Shown: positions 24,957 through 34,531 of the stretch, piece by piece | How positions within the stretch are numbered: the stretch's first letter is position 1 | Layout of the letters: each line of letters begins with the position of its first letter | DNA from: Herpetosiphon llansteffanensis | Lineage (GTDB): Bacteria > Chloroflexota > Chloroflexia > Chloroflexales > Herpetosiphonaceae | Direction of reading: 5' to 3' | Length of the DNA: 49,209 nt | NCBI RefSeq assembly: GCF_003205875.1 | Contig: NZ_PUBZ01000102.1 | Coordinates: 1-49,209, forward strand | Program-made: the position numbers and the translations under genes | Notes under the pieces: generated by a model | The model's input: only the letters and a program-made list of their open reading frames with translations | Databases searched by the model: none | What the model was told of the DNA's origin: nothing

Positions 24957-26423
24957 CTACTGCGTTATTACTTCCCAAACTTCGATTTTACCGCTATCGC
25001 TTCCTGCACTAAGTAATGTACCATCATGATTCCATTGGATAATATTAGGTGAAAATGATCCAAATTCTGCTAATTTGGCACCTGTATCGATTGTCCATAT
25101 ACATATCGTTTCTTGACTACACGCTGCAGCAATCAGGTATCCATTAGGGCTAATATCAACAGTTAAAGGGGGGGCATCTGTAGAAATACTAGCTTTAATA
25201 GAGCCATTATTTGTATCAAGAATTTGAATTTGCGGCTTTTCTATAGTTGTTCCTACTATAATAAGTTGACTATCCGATGTCCATGCAAACGTAAAACTAT
25301 TTTGAATTTTAGTAAATTTTTGAATCTGTTGATTTGTCGTGAGATCCCAAATCCTCAGTGAACCATCATAACTTAGACTTGCTAATTTTTTGCCATCAGG
25401 ACTAAATCGAACCCTTGTAATTAATCCAGTGTGGCCACGTAAAATTGTTATAGCTGTAGGTTGATGCGTATTCCATAAGCGTATGGTTCCATCATTTCCT
25501 GCACCCGCTACAATTGTATTATCTGGGCTAAAATCTCCAGTCCATGTAAAAGAAGTAAAACCTTCAAAAGTTTGTATAAGCTCTCCATCAGCAACTTGGT
25601 AGATTTGTATACTTCCAATCCCTCCTGAATCATCACCTTTCATCGCTGAAGGGACTGCGATGAGGCTGCCATCAGGACTAATGACAATATCTCCCCGTCC
25701 AACAGTTTGCTTGTTATCTAAACCATATTCATCCATTAGGTTGCCAGAAATCGGATTCCATCTTAAGATTCGATCTGTTTCTGAGGTTGCAAAAAGGCTA
25801 TTATCATCAGGACTAAAGTCTAAGCCCCAAATTGGTTTGGTATATTCGGTGAAGGTATATTTGAACGAAACAGTTACATCAGTCACAGGTGGCTCTATTG
25901 AAGTCGATGGATGTGGTTCAAGTGTGGACGTAGGTTCAGGTGGCTCTGTTAAAGTCGATGGAGGTGGTTCAAGTGTGGACGTAGATGTTGACACTATTGG
26001 CGTTATTATGATAGTAGATGTCGTATTTGTTGGACTAGGTGCTGGCTTGATGGGATCGAGTTTTATCTCTGTTGGTAGTTGATCGCGATAAATATCGATA
26101 TGAATATTTTTTAAATTATATCCTTCTGCTATCAAACTCAATCGAGCCTTATTATTAGCAAATGAATTGCTTAATGTGAATCTTACAAATCCTTCAGTAT
26201 CCGTATATTGATCTATCGTTGCTTGTCCGGAAATTGATATACTAACTTTGACATTATTGATGGGATGATTGGTTTTGTTATCAAATACCCTAATAAAGTA
26301 GTCAAAATTGGCAATAACAGTATTTTCTGTAGGGGATTCATTTGTGCAGGCTCCAAGCGCTATGGTTGAAATAACAAGAAAGATAACTCCTATTTTTGAT
26401 AATAGATATTTTTGAGTAGACAT
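24957..26423 (-). CDS. WD40-repeat lipoprotein with an Ig-like domain
   Basis: 488 residues. Signal peptide ending in lipobox ALGAC (Cys26), so lipid-anchored outside the cytoplasm. Residues about 40-127 form a carboxypeptidase-regulatory/Ig-like domain (FDYFIRVFDNKTNHPI, YTDTEGFVRF, RDQLPTEIKL) that is closely similar to one in the protein at 28192-29439. A Pro/Thr/Ser/Glu linker (about 128-190) is encoded by a 51-bp DNA repeat. Residues 195-488 form a WD40 propeller: SPDDNSLFAT, SPDGSLIAVPS, SPDNTIVAGAG, RFSPDGKKLASLSYDGSLRIWD, SPNGYLIAAAC and others, about seven blades. AT-rich against its neighbours. Probably a binding scaffold; ligand unknown. Confidence 0.88.
   Translation of the reverse strand: MSTQKYLLSKIGVIFLVISTIALGACTNESPTENTVIANFDYFIRVFDNKTNHPINNVKVSISISGQATIDQYTDTEGFVRFTLSNSFANNKARLSLIAEGYNLKNIHIDIYRDQLPTEIKLDPIKPAPSPTNTTSTIIITPIVSTSTSTLEPPPSTLTEPPEPTSTLEPHPSTSIEPPVTDVTVSFKYTFTEYTKPIWGLDFSPDDNSLFATSETDRILRWNPISGNLMDEYGLDNKQTVGRGDIVISPDGSLIAVPSAMKGDDSGGIGSIQIYQVADGELIQTFEGFTSFTWTGDFSPDNTIVAGAGNDGTIRLWNTHQPTAITILRGHTGLITRVRFSPDGKKLASLSYDGSLRIWDLTTNQQIQKFTKIQNSFTFAWTSDSQLIIVGTTIEKPQIQILDTNNGSIKASISTDAPPLTVDISPNGYLIAAACSQETICIWTIDTGAKLAEFGSFSPNIIQWNHDGTLLSAGSDSGKIEVWEVITQ
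25887..25984. repeat. 51-bp tandem repeat in the lipoprotein linker
   Basis: Two units starting at 25887 and 25938, the second slightly short, with the words GGTGGCTCT, AAGTCGATGGA and GGTTCAAGTGTGGACGTA. In protein they read as STxxEPP-type linker repeats, so copy number can vary without breaking the frame (51 is a multiple of 3). Confidence 0.75.
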
Positions 26424-26539
26424 AAACGCTCCATCAAATATCTTAATCTGTACTGTAGGACTGTATTCCTGATAGAGGTATTTTATTAATAATATAACAT
26501 ATTTACCTATCTTACAATAACATCGACTTGCTTAACGCC

Positions 26540-26561
26540 AAAACCCCGCAGTTGCGGGGTT
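26540..26561 (-). terminator. Terminator downstream of rpe
   Basis: Minus strand AACCCCGC (26561-26554), 4-base loop, GCGGGGTT (26549-26542) with the final Us at 26543-26540. About 100 bases past the rpe stop. Confidence 0.75.
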
Positions 26562-26658
26562 CTAGCGAGAGAAGAGAGGAGAAGGAGATAGATTGAGTAT
26601 AGGCCATTGCTCCTATTCTGACATTCCCTATAATGGGTGATTTAGCGGGTGACTTAAG

Positions 26659-27342
26659 TCATGCTAAAGCGGCGATAAAGGCATCCCACGCTTGGTGCGG
26701 CGTGATGGTTGATGAATAAAAGGCCGAGCCTGCAATCAGATTAGTCGCCCCTGCCTGCACAATCTGGGCTATGTTACTTGGCTTAACCCCGCCATCGACC
26801 TGAATGACCGCCTCGTGGTTGCGCTGATCGAGCAAACTACGCACAGCAGCAATTTTTGCCAAGCTGCGTTCGATAAAGCTCTGGCCCCCAAAACCAGGAT
26901 TAACCGACATAATCAGCACCAAATCGAGATCGTGAATAATATCTTCGAGGCTACTGACTGGCGTAGCTGGATTGAGCGCCACGCCCGCAGTGCAACCAAG
27001 CTCATGAATGCGCTGAATTGTGCGGTGCAAATGCACGCTGGCTTCTTGATGCAGCGTAATATGGTTTGCTCCAGCCGCAGCATATTCCTCAAGCAACGCA
27101 TCGGGATTGCTCACCATCAAATGCACATCCAACGTGCCCTTGAAATATGGTCGAATCGCCTTGATGACTGGTGGGCCAAAGGTCAGGTTGGGCACAAAAT
27201 GGCCATCCATCACATCAACTTGAATCCAGCTACAACCTACTTCGTCGGCGGCCTGAACATCGGCTCCAAGGTTGGCAAAATTGGCCGATAAGATCGATGG
27301 GGTCAGCTCGATGGCGCGGCCAGCGTGGTATCCGATTGGCAT
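26659..27342 (-). CDS. rpe: Ribulose-phosphate 3-epimerase
   Basis: Interconverts ribulose-5-phosphate and xylulose-5-phosphate in the pentose phosphate and Calvin-type pathways. 227 residues, TIM barrel with the metal-site segments VDVMDGHFVPN and VHLMVSNP, the flexible loop SVNPGFGGQSF and the phosphate-binding ends VDGGVKPSN and AGSAFYSS. All expected residues are present. GAGGAG is 6-7 bases before the ATG. Single gene bounded by a terminator. Confidence 0.97.
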   Translation of the reverse strand: MPIGYHAGRAIELTPSILSANFANLGADVQAADEVGCSWIQVDVMDGHFVPNLTFGPPVIKAIRPYFKGTLDVHLMVSNPDALLEEYAAAGANHITLHQEASVHLHRTIQRIHELGCTAGVALNPATPVSSLEDIIHDLDLVLIMSVNPGFGGQSFIERSLAKIAAVRSLLDQRNHEAVIQVDGGVKPSNIAQIVQAGATNLIAGSAFYSSTITPHQAWDAFIAALA

Positions 27343-27403
27343 AAAACTCCTCGTTGTGTTTAATCATGCAGCTCTATTAAACCACACATCGAACCTGGCT
27401 TGG

Positions 27404-28171
27404 TCAAAAATCAATCCGTAATAAACGCGTTGCACTAGCCATTCCTGCCCGTTCCAAGGTTTTTTTGGAGGTATGGTTGTAATACCAGCAGCCAGCGATT
27501 GGCTGAATCTGTTGGTTTTGGCAATGGCGAATGAGCGCTTGAATGAGGCGTGTGCCATAGCCTTGTTGACGATAGGCCACATTTATCTGCATGCCAATGC
27601 TGGCAACCTGTTGATAGATGCTGCTTGGTTCAATAATGCCAAAGCCGACAAGCTCGTCATTGATACTAAAACAAAACAGCTGTTGCCACGCCACTCGTTG
27701 CGGAATTTGATCAAACAAATCGCTGGCATGCTCAGTAATGCTGGCAATATCAGCCTCTGTTGCTAGTCGGAGCTGTTCGTTCGCGCTTGCTTCGAGCAAG
27801 GTTTGGTGATTGGCTTGAAAAAAATAGGCTTGTTTCTGCAATTGACGATACTGATCAAGCGCATGGCTCAGCAACCATTGATCGTTGGTTGGCACAAAGG
27901 CAGCTTGCACATTCGCCAATTTTTTGGCTTGCTCAAAGGCTTGTTGGCCATACTGCTGATAGCCAGTTTGCAGCGAAAAATGCACCAACATACTTGCATC
28001 GTGCACTGCGGCCAAGCCAATCGCTGTCTGATCAAGCCAAATTTGATACCACGCGGCATGGAGTAGGCGATCCTCGAAGAATGAATCGACGTGAGTTGGT
28101 AGCTGGGCATAATATTCAGCGATGGCTGGTTTGATCGCAGCGAAATTAATTGGTGTAAAGCGTAAGTACAT
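27404..28171 (-). CDS. GNAT-family N-acetyltransferase
   Basis: 255 residues with an unusual N-terminal half (1-135, no motif recognised) and a C-terminal GNAT fold whose acetyl-CoA loop is YRQQGYGTRLIQALI, followed by WYYNHTSKKTLERAGM. This layout (FR47-like second half) occurs in acetyltransferases of unknown substrate. AAGGAC precedes the ATG. Lies between the two AT-rich surface-protein genes and has a more typical base composition. Confidence 0.82.
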   Translation of the reverse strand: MYLRFTPINFAAIKPAIAEYYAQLPTHVDSFFEDRLLHAAWYQIWLDQTAIGLAAVHDASMLVHFSLQTGYQQYGQQAFEQAKKLANVQAAFVPTNDQWLLSHALDQYRQLQKQAYFFQANHQTLLEASANEQLRLATEADIASITEHASDLFDQIPQRVAWQQLFCFSINDELVGFGIIEPSSIYQQVASIGMQINVAYRQQGYGTRLIQALIRHCQNQQIQPIAGCWYYNHTSKKTLERAGMASATRLLRIDF

Positions 28172-28191
28172 TGAAGTCCTTCATTAGTACA

Positions 28192-29439
28192 TTATTTCCT
28201 GTAAAACGTTAATTCCTCAAAGCCTGATTGGCTTTCGATGGTAATTTTGAGTGTTCCTTCTTGTCTGATGCTGATAACCCAAGTTTCATCAGTTTTGATT
28301 AGAGTAATTTCATTGTCGCCAGAAATTACGGCATCTTGCTCATCGGTGATTGTACTATCGGCACAATTAACCTTGAACCCAATTCTAATTCCACTACTGC
28401 TCTCGCGAATATTGATATTTGTAATGTTGCGCGGCTTTCCATCGTTATTCCAACAGCCAATCAATTGTGGTGCTGTTGGTACACTTCCCACATCTTCGGT
28501 TGGTTGTGGGCTATTTGATTGATTTGAGGTAAGTTTAATTTGTTTCGGCAAGCGATCTGCTTGAATATCAACATTAAATGTTGCTGAATCATAACCAGTT
28601 TTTTCGATGCTCAATCGACCTGCTTGATCATTATATTGATCACTAATCGAGAGCCGTGCAAAGCCATTATTATCGCTAAAAGTCTCAAGTGGGGCAAGAT
28701 TTGAGAGTGTGATTGTAACTTTGGCCTGACTGATAGGTTTGTTGGTCGTTTTATCAAGTACCTCAACTTGATAATTAAATGTATCATTTGATCCAAAACT
28801 AAATGTTTTGAACATTACCAGCATGCTTGCCAAGGCAGTGATTATCGCAGCTATGATGATAGCTCTTGGTTCGTTGAGTTTCATTCCAGTATAGTTTCTT
28901 TCTGTTTTGTTTTTTGGATGTTGCTCAACCTGGTAATAATCTGTATTCCCCTGATATGATTCAAAGGTAACTTCTTTCACCTTTATACCTTCTATACTCA
29001 ATGTTCCTGAGAGATAAAGGCTTAACAATTTTTGGGCTGAGTCTTCTGGAAGTTCAATGATAAATCTTATACTTCCGCTAAAATACCCTAAAAATCTAAT
29101 TTGACTAATATCTAAATCAAGTAAGATTGCTAATTTATATTTGAGTTTTTTAATATAAAGATCATCGACTTGATTAATATTTCCTTCAATTATTATTTGA
29201 ATTTCTTTTGCTTGAACTTTTGATTTGATAAATACTGATGATTCTTGGATTTTCTCCTCATTAATTGCCTCATTAATTGCTTTTATTTGCTTTTTTATTT
29301 CCTCTCGTTCATTTATTACACTTATAGGCTGTAATAGACCATATTTAGCTAATTGAATTTCTACTATGTGTAAATTTCGCTGGTATGATACTAATAACTC
29401 TTCAAGTCGTTCAAGATTTGATTGATCATAACCAGACAT
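28192..29439 (-). CDS. Membrane protein: EAD-like cytoplasmic modules, TM helix, Ig-like and lipocalin-like outer domains
   Basis: 415 residues, no signal peptide. Residues 4-62 are a coiled helical pair (LERLEELLVSYQRNLHIVE, KYGLLQPISV) resembling effector-associated helical modules of TIR/CHAT/STAND proteins. Residues 78-163 are an alpha/beta module (IIIEGNINQVD, LLDLDISQIRFLGYFSGSI, IIELPEDSAQKLL) of the kind seen beside NTPase and protease effectors. A transmembrane helix lies at 193-212. Outside: an Ig-like domain (221-303) almost matching that of the WD40 lipoprotein, a short linker, then a beta domain (about 325-415, LIGCWNNDGKPRNIT start) like lipocalin-type extracellular modules. GGGGGA is 6-7 bases before ATG 29439. 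AT-rich. Domain calls are by recollection. Confidence 0.72.
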   Translation of the reverse strand: MSGYDQSNLERLEELLVSYQRNLHIVEIQLAKYGLLQPISVINEREEIKKQIKAINEAINEEKIQESSVFIKSKVQAKEIQIIIEGNINQVDDLYIKKLKYKLAILLDLDISQIRFLGYFSGSIRFIIELPEDSAQKLLSLYLSGTLSIEGIKVKEVTFESYQGNTDYYQVEQHPKNKTERNYTGMKLNEPRAIIIAAIITALASMLVMFKTFSFGSNDTFNYQVEVLDKTTNKPISQAKVTITLSNLAPLETFSDNNGFARLSISDQYNDQAGRLSIEKTGYDSATFNVDIQADRLPKQIKLTSNQSNSPQPTEDVGSVPTAPQLIGCWNNDGKPRNITNINIRESSSGIRIGFKVNCADSTITDEQDAVISGDNEITLIKTDETWVISIRQEGTLKITIESQSGFEELTFYRK

Positions 29440-29600
29440 AGAACAATCCCCCAACCATAACCACTAGCATAATTGACATAGTGAATCAAGTAAACTGGTG
29501 GCTTAATTGCTATGTTGTGCGATGGAATCGCCCTATCATACACTATTAGTGACAGACATAAAAGGGGGATTTTGCAGTGGGGCAAAACTAGAGGATGGAT

Positions 29601-29643
29601 AACAGCTAGCCGATTATCATTGGAGCATATTGGGCTAGCTGTT
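29601..29643. terminator. Hairpin downstream of the VOC gene
   Basis: AACAGCTAGCC (29601-29611) and its exact complement (29633-29643) across a 21-base loop, 9 bases past the VOC stop. No U-run on the minus strand, as with several other hairpins in this window. Confidence 0.5.
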
Positions 29644-29652
29644 AAATAACGC

Positions 29653-30054
29653 TTATAGCGGCTGAGCTAGCTCCCAGAGATGGCCAGCGGGGTCGGCAAA
29701 ACTGGCAGTGCGCACGCCCCATGAGCGGTCGATTGGCCCATTGATAAACTCAACGCCACGCTCGCGCAACTCTGCATAAACTTGATCGGTATTGCTGACC
29801 GTAATCGTATACAAAGCGCGGGAGTTGGCTTTGGGCACAGCCATTGGATCAAGCAATTCAACCGCTGCGCTCTCGGTGAGCAAGTTAATTAATGTTGAGC
29901 CAAATTGAAACACCATCGAATTTTCGTCGCTGAACACCATTGGCAAGCCAAATGTTTGCTGATAAAACTGGGTCGTGCTTTGTATAACAGCATCGGGCAC
30001 GAAAAGGGTAATTGCACTAATCGCTCCATCTGTCCAACTGGTTTGATTGGTCAT
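29653..30054 (-). CDS. VOC-family (glyoxalase/bleomycin-resistance fold) protein
   Basis: 133 residues with two beta-alpha-beta-beta-beta repeats: ITLFVPDAVIQSTTQFYQQTFGLP and VFQFGSTLINLL in the first, then LYTITVSNTDQVYAELRERGVEF and TASFADPAGHLWEL in the second. The DPAGHLWEL end is the usual VOC metal/substrate segment (Glu). It lacks an obvious first-strand His, so enzyme type is unclear. AAGGAGG precedes the ATG. Confidence 0.88.
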   Translation of the reverse strand: MTNQTSWTDGAISAITLFVPDAVIQSTTQFYQQTFGLPMVFSDENSMVFQFGSTLINLLTESAAVELLDPMAVPKANSRALYTITVSNTDQVYAELRERGVEFINGPIDRSWGVRTASFADPAGHLWELAQPL

Positions 30055-30110
30055 TCATTCCTCCTTGAAAAACCACCGCTCTATTATAGAACATATTTTC
30101 GTTTTTTGAT

Positions 30111-30141
30111 TAAAAAATAAAACCATCTGTTGTAGATGGTT
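30111..30141 (-). terminator. Terminator after the small membrane protein gene
   Basis: Minus strand AACCATCT (30141-30134), loop ACAAC, AGATGGTT (30128-30121), then TTATTTTTTA. A standard intrinsic terminator. Confidence 0.85.
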
Positions 30142-30158
30142 GCTGGTGTTCGATTGAA

Positions 30159-30527
30159 TTATTGCTGTTGCTGGTTTTGCTGTTGCCATTCAGCATATGA
30201 GGTTGGGCCGTGGTTGCGCTTGTGGCGGCTAATAATCAGCTGTTGTTTCGCCCGCACCAGCTCTGCATCAACCTGCCATGTAGCCTGATCATTGTATACA
30301 CGTTGACGGCGCTCGGCCTCAAGCAGTTCAATATACTTCTTGCCACGCGCTTGGGCGAGGTTTTGTGAACTGGCAGCATCAGGGTTTGTACGAAATTGAT
30401 GTAACGCTTGTTGGTAGCGCTGTTTGGCGGTTTGTTTGGCTTCTTCTTGCTTGGATAGATAGGCTAAGTGGACTGCGATGATCAGACCGATAACCGCAAG
30501 CGCAATGCCCCAAAACAGTGTGTCCAT
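30159..30527 (-). CDS. Small single-pass membrane protein of unknown function
   Basis: 122 residues: N-terminal transmembrane helix (about 3-25, LFWGIALAVIGLIIAVHLAYL), then a long basic, Gln/Arg-rich coiled-coil region ending in a Gln-only tail. Resembles no family I know; likely anchored with the tail in the cytoplasm. AGGGAG is 7 bases before ATG 30527, whereas ATG 30533 is too close to it. Confidence 0.65.
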   Translation of the reverse strand: MDTLFWGIALAVIGLIIAVHLAYLSKQEEAKQTAKQRYQQALHQFRTNPDAASSQNLAQARGKKYIELLEAERRQRVYNDQATWQVDAELVRAKQQLIISRHKRNHGPTSYAEWQQQNQQQQ

Positions 30528-30585
30528 AACCATTCTCCCTGAATTATTTGGCTTTAATACGCCAGTGGTTGCACAACGTTACACC

Positions 30586-31089
30586 CTAAACTGTATCAAA
30601 GGCTGGATGATAGGAAATTGTGCCATCCAAGTCTGCCAATGACCCAACACTCAATTCTTGGGCCATAAAAAATTGCGCATCAACCGGATAATGGCAGCGC
30701 AGATGCCAATTTGCAGCAGGCTGAAAGCCAAAGCGTTGATAATATGCAGGCCCACCCAACACAATCAAGGCCTGAATTTGCGCTTGGCGGCACGCTTCAA
30801 GCCCAGCCTTGACCAAGGCCGAACCAACGCCCTTGGCTTGCTGGCTTGGCAGCACTGCTAACGGGCCTAATCCCCAAATTGTGATGCTGGTTGGCGCTTG
30901 ATCATACTGCACAGGGCTGAACAAAATATGCCCAACCAGCTGATCATCCAATTCTGCAACCAAGGAAATAATTGCTGTTACTTGACGTAATGAATTGACG
31001 AGATCAGCCTCGCCAGCACGACCAAAGGCTTGTTGATTGATGTTGGTAATGGCTGGAATATCGGCGCTGGTTTCATGGCGAATCAACAT
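30586..31089 (-). CDS. GNAT-family N-acetyltransferase, YhbS-like
   Basis: 167 residues. IRHETSADIPAITNINQQAF at the start (split by helix), LVGHILFSPV, GLGPLAVLPSQQAKGVGSALVKAGLEA (acetyl-CoA loop QxxGxG/A) and VLGGPAYYQRFGF are hallmarks of the YhbS-like subgroup. Substrate unknown. Lies after metK on the same strand, separated by a hairpin at 31111-31135. Confidence 0.9.
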   Translation of the reverse strand: MLIRHETSADIPAITNINQQAFGRAGEADLVNSLRQVTAIISLVAELDDQLVGHILFSPVQYDQAPTSITIWGLGPLAVLPSQQAKGVGSALVKAGLEACRQAQIQALIVLGGPAYYQRFGFQPAANWHLRCHYPVDAQFFMAQELSVGSLADLDGTISYHPAFDTV

Positions 31090-31110
31090 TAATGTGCTCC
31101 TAAAATGCCA

Positions 31111-31135
31111 AGAGCTACCATTTGCAGGTAGCTCT
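31111..31135 (-). terminator. Hairpin between metK and the acetyltransferase gene
   Basis: AGAGCTACC (31111-31119) and its exact complement (31127-31135) with a 7-base loop; GGCATTTTAGG follows on the minus strand. Probably a partial terminator or processing hairpin. Confidence 0.6.
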
Positions 31136-31155
31136 CGATCAGAATTTGCTGAAAT

Positions 31156-32373
31156 TTACAGGCCAGATTCGGCGCGCAAGGTTTCGGCTTTGTCGGTGCG
31201 TTCCCATGGCAAATCGATGTCCGCACGGCCAAAGTGACCGTAGGCAGCGGTTTGCCGATAGATTGGGCGGCGCAAATCAAGGTCGCGGATGATCGCGCCT
31301 GGGCGCAAATCGAAGTGCTTGTTGATCAATTCCAACAATTTTTCGTCGCTGACTTTGGCGGTGCCAAAGGTTTCGAACGAAATTGACAATGGCTTTGAAA
31401 CGCCGATTGCATAGCTAACTTGCAATTCAAAGCGCTCAGCCAAGCCAGCGGCAACGATATTTTTGGCAACGTAGCGAGCAGCATAAGCAGCCGAGCGGTC
31501 AACTTTGGTTGAATCTTTGCCTGAGAATGCGCCGCCACCGTGGCGAGCAACGCCGCCGTAGGTGTCAACGATAATCTTGCGGCCAGTCAAACCTGAATCG
31601 CCCATTGGGCCGCCGGTCACGAAGCGACCGGTTGGGTTGATGAAAATCTTGGTGTTTTCATCGAGCATGCCTTCAGGAATTACTGGCTTGATCACCAAGT
31701 CGATGACATCTTTGTGGATGCGTTCGTTATCGACGTTGGGGTCGTGTTGGGTTGAGATCAACACGGTATCAACGCGCACCGGCTTGCCGTGGCTATACTC
31801 GACGGTTACTTGGCTCTTGCCGTCTGGGCGCAAGTAGCCGACTTCGCCGGTTTTGCGCACTTTGGCCAAGCGGCGGGTCAATTGGTGCGCCAACGAGATC
31901 GTCAATGGCATAAATTCATCGGTTTCGTTACAAGCAAAACCGAAGACCATGCCTTGGTCGCCAGCGCCAACTTTTTCAATTTCAGCTTCGCGGCTGGCTT
32001 GATCGTCGCGCACTTCCAAAGCCACGTCAACGCCTTGGGCGATGTCTGGCGATTGGCCGTGCAAGGCCACGATAATGCCACAGGTTTCAGCATCGAAGCC
32101 GAATTTGCCACGGGTGTAGCCGATGTCGCTGACGACTTTGCGCACAATATCTTGAACTTCAACATAGCCCTTGGTGGTAACTTCACCGAGAACCACGATC
32201 AAGCCAGTGGTGGTAGCGGTTTCGCAGGCCACCCGTGACAGCGGGTCTTGAGCCAACAATTCATCCAAGATCGCATCGGAAACTTGGTCACAAATTTTAT
32301 CGGGGTGTCCTTCAGTCACCGATTCTGAGGTGAAGAAGAACTGTGGAGCACGCATAAATGTTGTTGCGTCCAT
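31156..32373 (-). CDS. metK: S-adenosylmethionine synthetase
   Basis: Makes SAM from methionine and ATP. 405 residues with [16 protein letters not shown], the methionine/ATP loop [32 protein letters not shown] and the P-loop-like [16 protein letters not shown]; nothing is missing. AGGAGA is 10 bases upstream of the ATG. It is the last recognisable member of the SAM-cycle cluster led by mtnA, separated from ahcY by a toxin-antitoxin pair. No riboswitch of its own is visible in the 23-base gap to the PIN gene. Confidence 0.98.
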   Translation of the reverse strand: MDATTFMRAPQFFFTSESVTEGHPDKICDQVSDAILDELLAQDPLSRVACETATTTGLIVVLGEVTTKGYVEVQDIVRKVVSDIGYTRGKFGFDAETCGIIVALHGQSPDIAQGVDVALEVRDDQASREAEIEKVGAGDQGMVFGFACNETDEFMPLTISLAHQLTRRLAKVRKTGEVGYLRPDGKSQVTVEYSHGKPVRVDTVLISTQHDPNVDNERIHKDVIDLVIKPVIPEGMLDENTKIFINPTGRFVTGGPMGDSGLTGRKIIVDTYGGVARHGGGAFSGKDSTKVDRSAAYAARYVAKNIVAAGLAERFELQVSYAIGVSKPLSISFETFGTAKVSDEKLLELINKHFDLRPGAIIRDLDLRRPIYRQTAAYGHFGRADIDLPWERTDKAETLRAESGL

Positions 32374-32396
32374 TGAGTTTTATCTCCTAGCAGCAA

Positions 32397-32813
32397 TTAA
32401 GTATTGAGGAGCAATGCAGTAAAACCAGCTTGGATAAAGTGTTTATCCGAAGTAGCGGCCTCATACAAGCCTTGTTCTTGCATTACAACAAAAGAAATAC
32501 AATCGGTTAAGCCCCATTGTTTATCATCGCGTTGATGATATAATGCAACACCTTTATGAAATAATTCGGTTGTTACTGATTGTACAACAATATTCGGTGT
32601 TGTATAACAAGAGTTTATAAATCGAACAGCACTATTTCTTAGTGAGCCACTTAATGCATTGGCAATTTCAGTTAATACTGCTTCTGTGATCCAAACTTGG
32701 TGGGACTGATGGATATACGGTAATAACTTGCGTGCTTGCTGATGATACGTATCATTTTTATTAAGTAACGCTTGGACAAATGCTGTATCGACAAAAACTC
32801 GCTGAAGTGCCAT
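32397..32813 (-). CDS. PIN-domain toxin (VapC-like ribonuclease)
   Basis: 138 residues. The PIN fold starts VFVDTAFVQALL (Asp9), with Glu44 and Glu49 in ITEAVLTEIAN, Asp104 in WGLTDCISF and a final Asp123 in TSDKHF: the four acidic positions of an Mg-dependent endoribonuclease are all present. WGLTDC is a common PIN motif. Starts within the stop codon of the DUF104-like gene (TAATG overlap), the normal order antitoxin then toxin. Sits inside the SAM-cycle cluster. Confidence 0.9.
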   Translation of the reverse strand: MALQRVFVDTAFVQALLNKNDTYHQQARKLLPYIHQSHQVWITEAVLTEIANALSGSLRNSAVRFINSCYTTPNIVVQSVTTELFHKGVALYHQRDDKQWGLTDCISFVVMQEQGLYEAATSDKHFIQAGFTALLLNT

Positions 32814-33043
32814 TAGCTCGATGTATCCTTATCACCATAGAGATAGTGTTGATGATTTTCCGACCAATCTTGAGGCATCGTTATTGTTCCAGTCAATTCC
32901 TGTAACACATCCCAGGCATTGGTTGGTTCGAATGACTCAGCAGTATGCACAGTAATGGTATAGGTCGTATTTGGCTTAAGATCAATGTGTTCTGTGGGCC
33001 GAAATACTTCTCCATCGAAAACGACGGTCAGCTGTGCATCCAT
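32813..33043 (-). CDS. DUF104/AF2212-like antitoxin
   Basis: 76 residues. LTVVFDGEVFRPTEHIDLKPNTTYTI is the short beta-barrel signature of DUF104 antitoxins, which neutralise PIN toxins; the remaining residues (EPTNAWDVLQELTG, then an acidic tail) would wrap the toxin. GGAG is 9 bases before ATG 33043; the longer frame to 33094 runs into the upstream hairpin. Translationally coupled to the PIN gene. Confidence 0.85.
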   Translation of the reverse strand: MDAQLTVVFDGEVFRPTEHIDLKPNTTYTITVHTAESFEPTNAWDVLQELTGTITMPQDWSENHQHYLYGDKDTSS

Positions 33044-33063
33044 AATGATCGCTCCATTGTGAT

Positions 33064-33103
33064 GTAGCAGAATTGGGTTGATTGCTGAACCCAATTCTGC
33101 TAC
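33064..33103. other. 16-bp perfect hairpin in front of the toxin-antitoxin pair
   Basis: GTAGCAGAATTGGGTT (33064-33079) pairs exactly with 33088-33103 over an 8-base loop. It lies 54 bases after the ahcY stop and 20 bases before the antitoxin start. No U-run follows on the minus strand. It could be a terminator that uncouples the pair from ahcY, or a DNA operator for TA autoregulation. Confidence 0.65.
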
Positions 33104-33156
33104 TGGATTGTATCGCAGTTGATACTTCAGGTTTATACCGCAACGGCGGAATCAGA

Positions 33157-34494
<1,338 letters not shown>

Positions 34495-34531
34495 CTACCA
34501 GCGTAGCATTACTGACATGACCATGGTTGAT

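Noticed and set aside
24743-25016. Two short plus-strand frames before the WD40 gene end
   Set aside because: No ribosome site and no family resemblance; one runs into the WD40 coding region.
33044-33094. 17-residue extension of the DUF104 antitoxin
   Set aside because: It would start inside the hairpin; the DUF104 domain begins right after ATG 33043.
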